Assembly (NCBI GenBank): GCA_020060765.1
Contig: JAGUZQ010000058.1
Span: 28,382 to 92,381, forward strand
DNA: 64,000 bases
Reading direction: 5' to 3'
Source of the DNA: Planctomycetota bacterium
Lineage (GTDB): Bacteria > Planctomycetota > SZUA-567
Both the position numbers and the translations under genes were made by a program. The notes under the pieces were generated by a model that ran no database searches, was not told the origin of the DNA, and worked only from the letters and a program-made list of their open reading frames with translations. The number at the start of each line of letters is the position of its first letter. Position 1 is the stretch's first letter. This document shows, piece after piece, positions 18,880-28,733 of this stretch.

Positions 18880-21800
18880 ATGAAAACCGGTATTGTTGTT
18901 ATATTCCAATTGTGCTTGCTGTCTTTGCCGCTTCGGGGAGGGGAAAACCTGCTGGCCGAGCGTGATTTCGGCATAGTAAAGGGCTGGGGCGCGATACCGA
19001 ACAAACCGGAAAACACCGGAACGGTCACGCTGGCCAACCGAGTACTGACTTTGAAGCGGAATAGAACCGGGGGAGACTTCAAGCTTTACCTGGGATTGAA
19101 TTCGCTGGCTAAAAAAGAACCTTACCGGTTTTTGTGCAAGACCAGAAAAGTTGGCGCAGGCGTCGGGAGCATGAGGGTGATTTCCTTCAAGCAGGAGGGA
19201 ATTGATATTTTGCAGGAGCGGGAAATAGGGGTCAGCAATGTCTGGGGCAACGCGGAATTGAATTTTACCGTTCCTGAAAATTCCACCATGATCTGCTTCC
19301 AGTTTTTCCCGCCGGAGGAAATCGACGGCAGCGTGTCGCTGGCGCAGTTCACGCTGCTGGCGGGAAACGACCAGAGGCCGCCGGAGGAAATATTGCAGCC
19401 GGTGGAAACCATGGCGAAGCAGTACAAGCCGCTAAAGGAAAGCGAGGCGGTCGGCGCGGCGGTGGTGTATGAGGAAAAAAATCTGCTGATGAACGGCGAC
19501 CTGTCGCGGGAGAGTTTCAGCATCCCCCTGCCGCTGCACTGGAAACACGGCTACGGGCAGGACAAGCCGGAGTTACGGGAACTATATCTGCTGAAAGACG
19601 GCGTGCTGCAACTGAAGACGCCGATGCAGATTATCCAGGAAGTCGATATCGCGCAGGAGGCGGCGACGTCTTATACGCTGGTAATTCGAGCGCGCGTTCT
19701 TGCCGGGAGCTTGTCATGCAGCGTAAACTTGCGCGACCTTCGCGACCAGAAAGACAGCAACGTAATTAGTAAAAACTGTCCCGCAGCCGAAGGATGGCAG
19801 GAGCTGCAATTGGAATTTACCCTTCCCGTCGACGCCGCTCCCGGCAAATTCATCATCAGCCTATACGCCAAGGAGGAAGGCGGCTGCGCGGAAGTGGACG
19901 AGGTCAAGCTCTTGCCGGTCGCTCCCGCTGTGCGCGCGGAGGCGAAAAATGTCTGTATAGAGGATGCGGAAAATATGTATCCCGCGACCGGGATTTATCT
20001 GGCTCCCGATGCCAGCTATTACGAGTCTCGGGCAGCCAAATATCTCCAGAAATCCCTGTATTCCGCCGGAGGAAAATATCTCGACATCATGATGTTGGAA
20101 AACGGACAAGCTACGCCTGTTCCCGGCATGATCCGGATCGGCAATGCTTTTCTCTCCGCGGAGGAAAAGGCGTCGTTACGTGAAGGCGGTTATGCAGCCA
20201 GAAGCGAGGGTGGTTCAGTCGCTATCGGCGGCAGCGACGACGGCGCGATCCACGGCGCGTTCATGCTGCTGAAGTCGCTGGGGATAGAATACTTTACGCC
20301 CTATCAGCACACCCTGCCGACAGACGAAACGCTGTGCGTGCCTGAATTCAGCGTCACGAAAAATCCCGCTATCGGCTACCGCTTCGCCTCGGGGGCGCGG
20401 CGAACCTCGTTTGAGATGTTGGGTTATTCCGACTACCGGTTATGGGCCGATTCCTACAACCGCCTGGGCAGGTGGATGTCAACCGAACACACCGCGCCGT
20501 TCCTGGTCGATCCGCACAAGTATTTCAAGACCCATCCGGAGTATTACGCGCTGGACAAGAACGGCAAACGCTCCTGGCCTGCGCGCGGCCTGATCGATTT
20601 CCATCTCTGCCTGTCCAATCCGGAAGTGCAGAAGATCGCGACCGAGACCCTGCTCAACTGGATGGATGCCGAGCCCTGGGCGAAAATCTTTTTCGTCTCC
20701 TGCGGCGACGGGCACGGCTGGTGCCAGTGCGACTATTGCAAATCCTGGGACACGGCTGGCAGCGACCCGGCGGACGGCCAGATGACCGACCGCAACCTCC
20801 GCTTCGTCAACCTGCTGGCGCGGGAGGCGGCGAAAAAACATCCCGACAAAATCGTCGTCGCCATCGCCTATTGCGGTTGCCGCCGCGCGCCGTTACTGGT
20901 CAAGCCAGAGTCCAACGTGCAGTTTGTCTACTGCCCCTACCCGCCGGTCTGGAACTGCTGGCTGCATGCCGACTGTCCCAAAAACCGGCGCGGTCGGGAG
21001 GAATTCGCCCGCTGGCTCCAGCAACAGCCTGGCCGGATCGGCATCTTCGACTATCCTACCGGTTGGAAATCCCCCACCGGCGGCTTCTACGCCATGACGC
21101 GGAAAATCCAGACCTACGAGGATTTTGGAATTACCCAGATATCTTTCTGCGGACAAGACGCCTTCCTGGAGGAATTCGACTACGTCGCCGGCCGGCTGCT
21201 GTGGAATGAACGCACCGATATCGAGGGAGATATCGACGCCTTCATGAAATTCCGCTACGGCGCGGAAGCGGCGGATCCGATGCGCAAGTATTTCAACCTG
21301 GTGCAGGAACGCGAGCGCGCCCTCAGCCTGCACCGCTACGACCAGCCCGCCAGCATGGTCGACGAACAGTTTTTCCGCACCGGTCTTGCGCTGCTGAACG
21401 AGGCGGCGGAAAAGACCTTGCCTGAAGGTCTGCTAGGCATAGACCGGCAGCGGATGTATCTGTTGCAGGATTATCTCAGGCAACACAACAAAACTTCCGG
21501 TCTGAAAGGCGCGGCGCTGGAGGAATACGCCGTCAATCTGGCGGAGATGCTCAAGTTGTTCCAGAAATTCAAGCGGACATCGGCGGAATACCGGGTGACG
21601 GTGCGCGACCTGCTGGTGCGCGACGCCCAGATAGATATCGGCGCCACGAACCCGTGGTACAATTCCCCTGTCATCCAGGAGTTCTGGCAAAACCCCGTCG
21701 CGATGATGCTGAGAAAAATCGCCAGCTACGAGGAAAGAGACGGCGAACTGGTGTTCAACCTGGAACGGTTCGCGGGCGGAGAAAACACCAAGAGCTATCA

Positions 21801-22215
21801 ATACGAAGGATTGCCCAAATCCGTGCGCCCCTTCTCCAAGGTCTTGCGCCGGGTCAGCTCGCCTTACTCGAAAATAAACACCGGGTTTGAATTGGTTGCC
21901 ATTCCGGAAAAAGATGGGGTATTATATCTGGAGGGACTGGACGACGAGAAGGAAGGCGTCGCCTCGGTGCGGGTCAGTATCAACGGCAAGGTGGTGTATG
22001 AGGGCGTCAACGGCTATGCGGGCGAGGATTGGAGCGTGCGCGAAATCCCGGTTCCGGCGGGATTGTTCGTGGCGGGCGAAAACACTTTGCTGATCGAAAA
22101 CATCACGCCAGACAAAATCCCGCTGCCCACTTTCGAGGAAGCCGAAGCGCCGCAGCAGGACTATAACTGGGGCTGGATGATGATTTCCAACTGCCGGTTG
22201 AAGCTGGCGCAATGA
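18880..22215 (+). CDS. Secreted DUF4838-like carbohydrate-active protein
   Basis: 1111 residues from the ATG at 18880, with GGAGG eight bases upstream. Residues 1-24 form a signal peptide. Two regions at about 25-175 and 190-345 look like carbohydrate-binding beta-sandwiches. About 370-480 resembles the N-terminal domain of alpha-glucuronidases ([20 protein letters not shown]). The central part resembles DUF4838, with [20 protein letters not shown] as its hallmark cysteine cluster. A final beta-rich domain (about 990-1110) includes [21 protein letters not shown]4838 proteins are thought to be glycoside hydrolases, common in Lentisphaerota and Planctomycetes; the substrate is unknown. Second gene of the GntR operon, 56 nt after the regulator. 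Confidence 0.85.
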   Translation: MKTGIVVIFQLCLLSLPLRGGENLLAERDFGIVKGWGAIPNKPENTGTVTLANRVLTLKRNRTGGDFKLYLGLNSLAKKEPYRFLCKTRKVGAGVGSMRVISFKQEGIDILQEREIGVSNVWGNAELNFTVPENSTMICFQFFPPEEIDGSVSLAQFTLLAGNDQRPPEEILQPVETMAKQYKPLKESEAVGAAVVYEEKNLLMNGDLSRESFSIPLPLHWKHGYGQDKPELRELYLLKDGVLQLKTPMQIIQEVDIAQEAATSYTLVIRARVLAGSLSCSVNLRDLRDQKDSNVISKNCPAAEGWQELQLEFTLPVDAAPGKFIISLYAKEEGGCAEVDEVKLLPVAPAVRAEAKNVCIEDAENMYPATGIYLAPDASYYESRAAKYLQKSLYSAGGKYLDIMMLENGQATPVPGMIRIGNAFLSAEEKASLREGGYAARSEGGSVAIGGSDDGAIHGAFMLLKSLGIEYFTPYQHTLPTDETLCVPEFSVTKNPAIGYRFASGARRTSFEMLGYSDYRLWADSYNRLGRWMSTEHTAPFLVDPHKYFKTHPEYYALDKNGKRSWPARGLIDFHLCLSNPEVQKIATETLLNWMDAEPWAKIFFVSCGDGHGWCQCDYCKSWDTAGSDPADGQMTDRNLRFVNLLAREAAKKHPDKIVVAIAYCGCRRAPLLVKPESNVQFVYCPYPPVWNCWLHADCPKNRRGREEFARWLQQQPGRIGIFDYPTGWKSPTGGFYAMTRKIQTYEDFGITQISFCGQDAFLEEFDYVAGRLLWNERTDIEGDIDAFMKFRYGAEAADPMRKYFNLVQERERALSLHRYDQPASMVDEQFFRTGLALLNEAAEKTLPEGLLGIDRQRMYLLQDYLRQHNKTSGLKGAALEEYAVNLAEMLKLFQKFKRTSAEYRVTVRDLLVRDAQIDIGATNPWYNSPVIQEFWQNPVAMMLRKIASYEERDGELVFNLERFAGGENTKSYQYEGLPKSVRPFSKVLRRVSSPYSKINTGFELVAIPEKDGVLYLEGLDDEKEGVASVRVSINGKVVYEGVNGYAGEDWSVREIPVPAGLFVAGENTLLIENITPDKIPLPTFEEAEAPQQDYNWGWMMISNCRLKLAQ

Positions 22216-22246
22216 TGGTACAAGTTTTTCCTTGAGGGAGAGTAAT

Positions 22247-22993
22247 ATGAAACGCGCGGCGAAAAAACATAAAGGCTTCACGCTGGTGGAACTGCTGGTG
22301 GTGATTACCATCCTCTCCATCCTGGCGGCGTTGCTGCTACCCACCCTGAGCCGCGCGCGGATGGTGGCTAACCGCCTGGCCTGCGCCAGCAACCAGAAAC
22401 AGATCGGCCTCGCGTCGGTGTCGTATACCGACAGCTACGGCGGCTGGATTGTCTATAAAGGCGGCGTTACGCCGCATACCGGCACCGCCGTCGAACCCGG
22501 CTGGTATTATTATCCGCTCGCCAACAACTGGATCAATAAGTTGCTGGTGTTGACCGGCAGCGAACCGGAATATTCCGTCGCTGGCGGCAACTACAGCAAC
22601 CCCGTCAACTGGGGCAAAGGCATTTTCCGCTGCGCCGCCAAGGGTGATGAAAAAACCGCCACCGCCACCCAGTTCTGGTACGGCGGCTACGCCTTGAACG
22701 AGCGCATCACCGGCACTTATTTTCCTCCGTACTCTTACGGCTATGACCCGCGCCGGCTCAGCCAGGTCAATTCGCCCTCCACCAAGATTTTCCTGATGGA
22801 CACCCGCGACGATTCCGCCAACGTCATTTCACAGGTCGCTATCGATTATAACTGGATCTATTCCAGCCGCCACGACTCCACCAGCAACACCCTCTGGTTC
22901 GACAGCCACGTCTCTACCCTGCGGGACAATCAGACCATGAACGCCTACGGCACCAACTGGAACGGAAACCATAGCCTGTGGATTATACCATGA
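22247..22993 (+). CDS. Type II pseudopilin-like protein with H-x9-D motif
   Basis: 248 residues from the ATG at 22247 (GAGGGAG upstream). The prepilin leader KKHKG is followed by [20 protein letters not shown], so cleavage after Gly and methylation of Phe is expected, leaving an N-terminal helix. The C-terminal part carries [12 protein letters not shown], matching the prepilin-associated H-x9-DG motif except that Gly is Ser. Such proteins are greatly expanded in Lentisphaerota and Planctomycetes, often next to secreted hydrolases. It lies 31 nt after the DUF4838 gene. It may display or help export the hydrolase, which is inference. Confidence 0.9.
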   Translation: MKRAAKKHKGFTLVELLVVITILSILAALLLPTLSRARMVANRLACASNQKQIGLASVSYTDSYGGWIVYKGGVTPHTGTAVEPGWYYYPLANNWINKLLVLTGSEPEYSVAGGNYSNPVNWGKGIFRCAAKGDEKTATATQFWYGGYALNERITGTYFPPYSYGYDPRRLSQVNSPSTKIFLMDTRDDSANVISQVAIDYNWIYSSRHDSTSNTLWFDSHVSTLRDNQTMNAYGTNWNGNHSLWIIP

Positions 22994-23071
22994 AAAATTC
23001 GTACAATACCTTAGCCGTTAATGATCGGTAGTCGGCTTGACGGATACTTGTTTTATTAGAAAGAAATCGAA

Positions 23072-24871
23072 ATGACAAACGCCCTTTTCCCGCAACCGAA
23101 AGCTTTGCGTTCGCAGGGGTCGCTGAATCTTTCCGGGCGCGACCGCATCGCACTCGATCCTAAGGCAACCGATCGGCTGGCCGCGCACGTTCTGCGTTTT
23201 GCCGACGAATGCGCGCTGCCGGTAAAACCGGAAGTCGGCAAAAGTGCCTCGTCGCGCGACCTGCTGACCATTGTTCTCGGCGACGAGAACATCGCGCCGC
23301 AAGGCTACCGTATCCGCATGGACGGAGGCATCACTCTCGCCTCGCGCGACGAGGCAGGCGCGTTTTACGGGTTGATGACGCTGAAACAGTTATTTGAAAA
23401 TGGGCTGGACAAACCTCTGTCTATCGACGACGAGCCGGATTTCCCGGCGCGCGGCTACATGCTGGACATCAGCCGCGACAAGGTGCCGACGATGGAAACG
23501 ATGTTCAGGCTGGTCGACCTGCTGGCGGTACTCAAACTCAATTATCTGGAACTGTACATGGAGCACACCTTCGCCTTCCGCGACCACGGCGTGGTCTGGC
23601 AGGGGTCGTCGCCTTTCACCGCCGCCGAAATCCTGCGCCTCGACGCTTATTGCCGCGAACGCTATGTCGATCTCGTGCCGAATCTGAATTCGTTCGGGCA
23701 TCTGCGCCGCTGGCTGGAGCATCCGGAATACCGACACCTGGCGGAATGCCCCGACGGCTATACTTACGAAACTCGCGTGGAAACCACCGGCTTCACGCTC
23801 AAGCCGGACGCCGCCAGCCTCGCTTTTGTCGCCTCGCTTTACGACGAAATGCTGCCGAATTTCACTTCGCCGTATTTCAACGTCGGCTGCGACGAGACCG
23901 TCGATCTGGGGCTGGGCGCGAGCAAAGAGTTGTGCAAGAAGAAGGGCAAGACGCGCGTTTACGTGGATTACCTGTTGGAGATTTACCGGCTGGTTACTGC
24001 GCGCGGGCGGCAGATGATGTTCTGGGGCGACATTATCCTGCACGAGCCGCAATACATCAAGGAACTGCCGAAGGATTTGATCGGGCTGGTGTGGGGTTAC
24101 GAACATACCCACCCGTTCGCGGAGCAATGTGCCGCGTTCGCCGATTCCGGCATTCCCTTCCGCGTCGCGCCCGGCACTTCTTCCTGGAATTCGCTGCTGG
24201 GGCGCACCGACAACATGTTGGGAAATATCCGTAGCGCCTGCAAAAACGGCAAGGCTGCCGGAGCGGGCGGCGTGCTTAACACCGACTGGGGCGACAACGG
24301 CCACCACCAGTATCTGCCGGTCAGCTACGCGGGAATTATTTCGGGCGCATGTTTTTCCTGGTCGCAAGCGGCTAACGAAAATCTGGATATCGCCGCCGCG
24401 CTGGAGCAGCTCTGCTTCCGCGACCAGACCGGGCGGCTGGGCGGGATTTTCCGCGACGCAGGCAACGTATATCTGCTGGCTAACGACCCCGTCATTCACA
24501 ATTCCACCCGCTGCAACAACCTGTTTTTCCGCAAGAAACATTGCCTGGATTTTCTCAAGGCCGAGCCTCTGCGCGCGACGGAAAAACGCCTGCGGGAACT
24601 GGCCGAGGAACTCCCCGCCACGCGCCCGGCCGCGCCGGACGGTTCGCTGATAAAACGGGAGCTGGCCAACAATCTCGCCATGGCTCTGTCGGGAATCCGT
24701 TACGGCCTGGCGGAACTGGGAGACGCGCCCTATTCCGCGCGCGAGCGCCGCGCCGACCTGGCGGCGATCCTGGGCGAACACGAGGAACTGTGGCTGGCGC
24801 GTAACCGCCCCGGCGGACTCTCCACCAGCGGGAAAATGCTCCGCGACCTGATAAGCGAGGATGCAAAATGA
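23072..24871 (+). CDS. Glycoside hydrolase family 20-like enzyme
   Basis: 599 residues without a signal peptide, so probably cytoplasmic. Residues 1-115 resemble the GH20 N-terminal beta/alpha domain (FPQPKALR... GYRIRMDGGITLASRDEAGAFYG). The TIM barrel follows with ARGYMLDISRDKVPT, LNYLELYMEHTF and the catalytic pair Asp274-Glu275 in YFNVGCDETVDLG. GH20 enzymes cleave terminal N-acetylhexosamine by substrate-assisted catalysis; this divergent member could use another beta-linked sugar. It follows the pseudopilin gene by 78 nt and overlaps the isomerase gene by 4 nt (ATGA). Confidence 0.85.
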   Translation: MTNALFPQPKALRSQGSLNLSGRDRIALDPKATDRLAAHVLRFADECALPVKPEVGKSASSRDLLTIVLGDENIAPQGYRIRMDGGITLASRDEAGAFYGLMTLKQLFENGLDKPLSIDDEPDFPARGYMLDISRDKVPTMETMFRLVDLLAVLKLNYLELYMEHTFAFRDHGVVWQGSSPFTAAEILRLDAYCRERYVDLVPNLNSFGHLRRWLEHPEYRHLAECPDGYTYETRVETTGFTLKPDAASLAFVASLYDEMLPNFTSPYFNVGCDETVDLGLGASKELCKKKGKTRVYVDYLLEIYRLVTARGRQMMFWGDIILHEPQYIKELPKDLIGLVWGYEHTHPFAEQCAAFADSGIPFRVAPGTSSWNSLLGRTDNMLGNIRSACKNGKAAGAGGVLNTDWGDNGHHQYLPVSYAGIISGACFSWSQAANENLDIAAALEQLCFRDQTGRLGGIFRDAGNVYLLANDPVIHNSTRCNNLFFRKKHCLDFLKAEPLRATEKRLRELAEELPATRPAAPDGSLIKRELANNLAMALSGIRYGLAELGDAPYSARERRADLAAILGEHEELWLARNRPGGLSTSGKMLRDLISEDAK

Positions 24872-25677
24872 AACTCAGCATGTGCCAGTATTCATTCGTG
24901 CGGTTGATCGAAGGCGAGAACTGGGATATTCCGAAATTCGTGACTGAGTGCGCCGCCCTGGGGCTTCCGGCCTGCGATTTTCACCAGCGCCTGGTGGGCA
25001 CGCCCGACGCGGCCAAGGCCAGGGTCATTCTTTCCGCACTGAAGGAAAACGGCCTGGCCATCAGCGGATTTTCCCTTTCCAATAACTTCGGCCTGGAAAA
25101 CCCGGAAGCGCACCGGCAGCAGCTTGCCAAGGCGGTGCAAGGCATGGAATTCGGCGCCGACCTGGGCGCGAAAATCATCCGTTTTTTCGGCTGCGAAGAC
25201 AATCCCCGCGTCTGGCGCGAGTGCATGGACAAATGTCTGCCGGTGGCGGAAAAACATGGCCTGATTATAGCCCTGGAAAATCATGGCGGTTTTTCCAGTT
25301 CCGCTTCCGCCCAACTCAGGGATATCGAAGCCTTCAACTCGCCGCACCTCAAGGCGCTGATCGATATCGGCAATTATCTGCAGGTTGGGGAAGACCCGGT
25401 AAGCAGTATCAGGAAAGTTCGGAAACACTGCGCCTACGTTCATCTGAAGGATTTCAGTATCTTTCCCCAGGGTTCCGATCAGGGGGTGTTCCGACCGCGT
25501 GCCGGACATAACCTTCGCGGAGAAACTATCGGAGAGGGAGACCTTGATCTCGCCGGTTGCCTGGCCGCGTTACGCGAGGGAGGATACGGTGGATACGCGG
25601 CGGTTGAATTCGAGGGACAGGGCGATGTCCGGGAAGGGATCGAAGCCAGCCTGCGCAACATCCGCGCGTTAATGTGA
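24868..25677 (+). CDS. Sugar phosphate isomerase/epimerase-like TIM-barrel protein
   Basis: 269 residues with the xylose-isomerase-like (AP endonuclease 2) barrel. Typical features are the metal-binding glutamate in IIALENHGGF, the LKALIDIGNYLQVG strand with Asp, HCAYVHLKDF with His and Asp, and the final YAAVEFEGQGD with Glu. The family includes inosose dehydratases, hydroxypyruvate isomerases and sugar epimerases, so the substrate cannot be named. It overlaps the GH20-like gene by 4 nt and presumably acts on the released sugar. It is the last gene of the operon and converges on iorB. Confidence 0.85.
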   Translation: MKLSMCQYSFVRLIEGENWDIPKFVTECAALGLPACDFHQRLVGTPDAAKARVILSALKENGLAISGFSLSNNFGLENPEAHRQQLAKAVQGMEFGADLGAKIIRFFGCEDNPRVWRECMDKCLPVAEKHGLIIALENHGGFSSSASAQLRDIEAFNSPHLKALIDIGNYLQVGEDPVSSIRKVRKHCAYVHLKDFSIFPQGSDQGVFRPRAGHNLRGETIGEGDLDLAGCLAALREGGYGGYAAVEFEGQGDVREGIEASLRNIRALM

Positions 25678-25682
25678 AACAT

Positions 25683-25728
25683 CTGAAAGCGGATTCGAGA
25701 TAGCATCTCTTTTAAATCTCGATTTCAG
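25683..25728. terminator. Possible bidirectional terminator between convergent genes
   Basis: Nested stems CGAGAT/ATCTCG (25696-25701 and 25716-25721) and, outside them, CTGAAA/TTTCAG, located in the 61-bp gap between the isomerase and iorB stops. T-runs are poor in both directions, so this is tentative. Confidence 0.35.
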
Positions 25729-25738
25729 GCGAAGCGGT

Positions 25739-26323
25739 TTAGCTGATGCCTGCCGCGCGTCCGGCGGCGAAGGCTTTTTCGTTCAGTTCGTGCAGCTTTT
25801 CCGGCAGGGACTCCTTGATCACTTCCAGCCAGGTCGCTTCCAGAATGTCGAAATGTTTCGACAACGCGCCCAGCATGGCGATGTTGCTTGCCTTGATGTT
25901 GCCCGCGTCCTTGGCGATGGCGCTGCCGAGGATGCGCTCGACCTTGCCGTATTCCGCCAGCCGTGCATCAATATCAGCCGGATATTCCGCCTTGCCCTCC
26001 AGCACCGAGGAAGGCTCGATCCGGAAATCGTTGACAATGAAAGTGCCGCCGGGCTTGAGGAAGTGGGCGTAACGCAGCGCCTCCAGCTCCTCCAGCGCCA
26101 GCACGTAATCCGCTTCGCCCTCGGTGATGATGGGCGAGAAGACTTTTTTGCCCCAGCGGATATGGCTGGTGACGCTGCCGCCGCGCTGGGCGAGGCCGTG
26201 GATTTCGCTTTTCTTCGCGTCGTTGCCGCAGCGGAACGCGACGTTGGCCAGAATATCCGACAGGCGGATAATGCCCTGCCCGCCGACTCCGACCGCGAGA
26301 ATGTTGATGATCTGGTCACTCAT
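25739..26323 (-). CDS. iorB: Indolepyruvate ferredoxin oxidoreductase beta subunit
   Basis: 194 residues with GGAGG before the ATG. The start INILAVGVGGQGIIRLSDIL and the stretch EIHGLAQRGGSVTSHIRWG are typical of the gamma-type domain of 2-oxoacid:ferredoxin oxidoreductases, here as the small subunit of IOR. With IorA it oxidatively decarboxylates aryl-pyruvates formed from aromatic amino acids to aryl-acetyl-CoA, reducing ferredoxin. It follows iorA by 32 nt and ends the buk-ptb-iorA-iorB group. Confidence 0.93.
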   Translation of the reverse strand: MSDQIINILAVGVGGQGIIRLSDILANVAFRCGNDAKKSEIHGLAQRGGSVTSHIRWGKKVFSPIITEGEADYVLALEELEALRYAHFLKPGGTFIVNDFRIEPSSVLEGKAEYPADIDARLAEYGKVERILGSAIAKDAGNIKASNIAMLGALSKHFDILEATWLEVIKESLPEKLHELNEKAFAAGRAAGIS

Positions 26324-26355
26324 TTATCTGCCTCCGTTTTTTTTATCCATAAACG

Positions 26356-27909
26356 TCACCCGTGCTTTTTCACCATCACGCATTTTTCGTCGACAATGAT
26401 GACCGACGCCTCGGGGCGGGCGACTTCCTCCAGTACCCGCGCCTTGATCTCGTCCTTCTTGTAACCGTCCACGCGATAGACGTGCTTGATCCCCAACGCG
26501 CGGCACAGGGTTTCGATATCCAACGCCGGCGATTCCAGGCCTTTCACGTTGTGGCCGGTGGAAGGGTTGGGCTGGTGGCCGGTCATGGCGGTAATGCGGT
26601 TGTCGAGGATGATCGTAGTAGCGTCGCTCTTGTTGAAGACGATATTCGCCAAGTTAGTCATGCCGCTGTGGAAAAACGTCGAGTCGCCCAGAACCCCGAC
26701 CGATTTCAGTTCCTTCGGCGCGACCTTGCGCACCCCGTGGTTCATTCCCACCGACGCGCCCATGCAGATCAGCGTGTCGAGTGCGTTATAGGGGGGCAGC
26801 GCCGCCAGCCCGTAGCAGCCGATGTCGCCGCAGACGGTGATATTGTTTTCCGCCAGCACCTCGAAGATAAACTTATGGCCGCAACCCTTGCAGAAGCCGG
26901 GCGTGCGCACCGGCACGTTCTGCGCCGGGCCTTTTTGGCCGGAATCCTGGTGCATGATCCTTCTTTTCAGAATGCCGGCGTTGAACTCTCCCACCCGCAA
27001 GAGCTGTTCCTTGCCTTCCACCGGAATGCCCAGCACAAGAATGGCTTTTTCCAGATACGACCGGTTTTCCTCCACTACGTAGAGGTATTTCACCTGCGAG
27101 GCAAAGGTGCGGATAAGCTGATTGGGAATCGGATAGGACATGCCAATCTTGAGCACGGAATAATCCGGTAGCGCCTCGCGCACGTACTGGTAGCAGACTC
27201 CGCTGGTGACGACGCCAAAATCGGGCGACCGCATTTCGATCCGGTTTTCCTCGCAGGTGTCCGACAGCGCGATCAGTTTCGTCATCCGCTTTTCCACGTC
27301 GAAGTGGCGGCGGTAGGCGTGCGATGGCACCATGGTATATTTCGCCGGATTTTTTTCATACGGCCGGAGCGGAACCTCTGTGCGCTCGCCGCATTCAACC
27401 ACAGTGCGCGTGTGGCAGACCCGCGTCGTCATCCGCAGGAACACCGGGGTGTCGAACTGTTCGCTGACCTCGAACGCGCGCTTGACCATGTCCCTGGCCT
27501 CTTGCGCGTCGGCCGGCTCGAACATCGGCACCTGCGCGAACATGGCGTAATAGCGGTTGTCCTGCTCGTTCTGGGAGGAGTGCAGCCCCGGCTCGTCGGC
27601 AGTGACGATTACCAGACCGCCGTTGATGCCGGTATAGACCAGCGAAAACAGCGGGTCGGCCGCGACATTGACGCCGACCTGTTTCATCGAACACAGTACA
27701 CGCGCGCCCATCAGCGACGCGCCGATAGCCACTTCCAGCGAGACCTTTTCGTTGACCGACCATTCGGTGTCGACGTCCTCATAGGTGGACATGTATTCGT
27801 TGATTTCGGTGGCGGGGGTTCCGGGATAGGCGGTGGAGACTCTCACGCCTGCCTCCCACGCACCGCGCGCGACCGCTTCGTTGCCCATCATCAGTTTCTT
27901 TTCCGGCAT
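26356..27909 (-). CDS. iorA: Indolepyruvate ferredoxin oxidoreductase alpha subunit, short form
   Basis: 517 residues with AGGAG upstream. The N-terminal pyrimidine-binding domain reads GNEAVARGAWEAGVRVSTAYPGTPATEI with TEWSVNEKVSLEVAIGAS. The C-terminal thiamine-diphosphate domain has FCKGCGHKFIFEVL, VCGDIGCYGLA and GVLGDSTFFHSGMTNL with the metal-binding run. The classical enzyme has a C-terminal two-cluster ferredoxin domain; here the protein ends at VDEKCVMVKKHG before it, and the 32 nt before iorB cannot encode it. Short IorA forms are, as I recall, known in Bacteroidetes-like anaerobes. A separate ferredoxin must then serve as the electron exit. Confidence 0.93.
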   Translation of the reverse strand: MPEKKLMMGNEAVARGAWEAGVRVSTAYPGTPATEINEYMSTYEDVDTEWSVNEKVSLEVAIGASLMGARVLCSMKQVGVNVAADPLFSLVYTGINGGLVIVTADEPGLHSSQNEQDNRYYAMFAQVPMFEPADAQEARDMVKRAFEVSEQFDTPVFLRMTTRVCHTRTVVECGERTEVPLRPYEKNPAKYTMVPSHAYRRHFDVEKRMTKLIALSDTCEENRIEMRSPDFGVVTSGVCYQYVREALPDYSVLKIGMSYPIPNQLIRTFASQVKYLYVVEENRSYLEKAILVLGIPVEGKEQLLRVGEFNAGILKRRIMHQDSGQKGPAQNVPVRTPGFCKGCGHKFIFEVLAENNITVCGDIGCYGLAALPPYNALDTLICMGASVGMNHGVRKVAPKELKSVGVLGDSTFFHSGMTNLANIVFNKSDATTIILDNRITAMTGHQPNPSTGHNVKGLESPALDIETLCRALGIKHVYRVDGYKKDEIKARVLEEVARPEASVIIVDEKCVMVKKHG

Positions 27910-27920
27910 GTCAGGTTCTC

Positions 27921-28718
27921 CTATTTTTTATCGCACAACAGCACGCCCAGCGCCATGGTGTTCAGTTTCGTTTCAGCCGTATCGGCGCGGGAGAGGAAGC
28001 AGACCGGCTTCGTCGTACCCGCCACCAGCCCCCCAAAGCGGCATTCGGCGAAATACATGATGGCTTTGCCAAACATGTTGCCGCTCAACACCGAAGGCAC
28101 CAGCAGAATATTGGCCTTGCCGGCTACGGGGCCGGTAATGCCTTTCACCGCCGCGGCGCGGGCGGAAATAGCGTTGTCTACCGCCAGCGGCCCCTGAACC
28201 ACGCAGCCGGGAATATTCATCTCCGCCAGTTTCTGCGCTTCGACCGTTTCCGGCATTTTCGGATTCACCTTTTCCACCGCCGCCAGAGCTGCGACCTTGG
28301 GATTAGGCATACCAAACGCCTCGGCCAGCGGAATGGCGTTTTTGATGATTTCGACCTTCTCCTCCAATGTGGGATTAAGGCATATCCCGCTGTCGGTGAC
28401 AAGAAAAAACTTGCCATTGACTTCGATCACTGCGATGTGGCTGATTAGCTGCCCCGCGCGCAGGCCGTGGTCGTGGTCGAGAATCGCCTTGAGAAAATCG
28501 CCGGTCGCGGCCGACCCCTTCATCAGGATATCGCACTCGCCGCGCCGCACCGCCGCCACCGCTTCCGGCGCGGTCGCAAACGGCACGGCTTCCGCGATGC
28601 CGCGTTTCTCGGCCATAACGATGGCCTTATCCAATTCCTCGTCCGGTTCGCCCGCGAGAGCGACTTTCTTCTTGCCCAGCGTCGCCGCCCTGGCCAGGAT
28701 TTCGTCAAAGGATTTCAT
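27921..28718 (-). CDS. ptb: Phosphate butyryltransferase-like (phosphotransacylase)
   Basis: 265 residues, GGAGAG before the ATG. The phosphate acetyl/butyryl-transferase fold is shown by CDILMKGSAATGDFLKAIL, FLVTDSGICLNPTLEEK, NIPGCVVQGPLAVDNAIS and ANILLVPSVLSGNMFGKAI. It exchanges CoA for phosphate on short or branched acyl groups. The adjacent butyrate kinase then yields ATP. Position before iorAB suggests acyl-CoA from amino-acid oxidation as a substrate. Confidence 0.92.
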   Translation of the reverse strand: MKSFDEILARAATLGKKKVALAGEPDEELDKAIVMAEKRGIAEAVPFATAPEAVAAVRRGECDILMKGSAATGDFLKAILDHDHGLRAGQLISHIAVIEVNGKFFLVTDSGICLNPTLEEKVEIIKNAIPLAEAFGMPNPKVAALAAVEKVNPKMPETVEAQKLAEMNIPGCVVQGPLAVDNAISARAAAVKGITGPVAGKANILLVPSVLSGNMFGKAIMYFAECRFGGLVAGTTKPVCFLSRADTAETKLNTMALGVLLCDKK

Positions 28719-28733
28719 GTGGTTCTCTCCATA

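Noticed and set aside
22994..23071. Separate promoter for the GH20-like gene
   Set aside because: TTGACG is present but no -10 box lies at 16-18 nt.
26324..26400. Frameshift separating a ferredoxin domain from iorA
   Set aside because: The 32 nt before iorB cannot encode the domain, and no CX2CX2C pattern is visible in other frames there.
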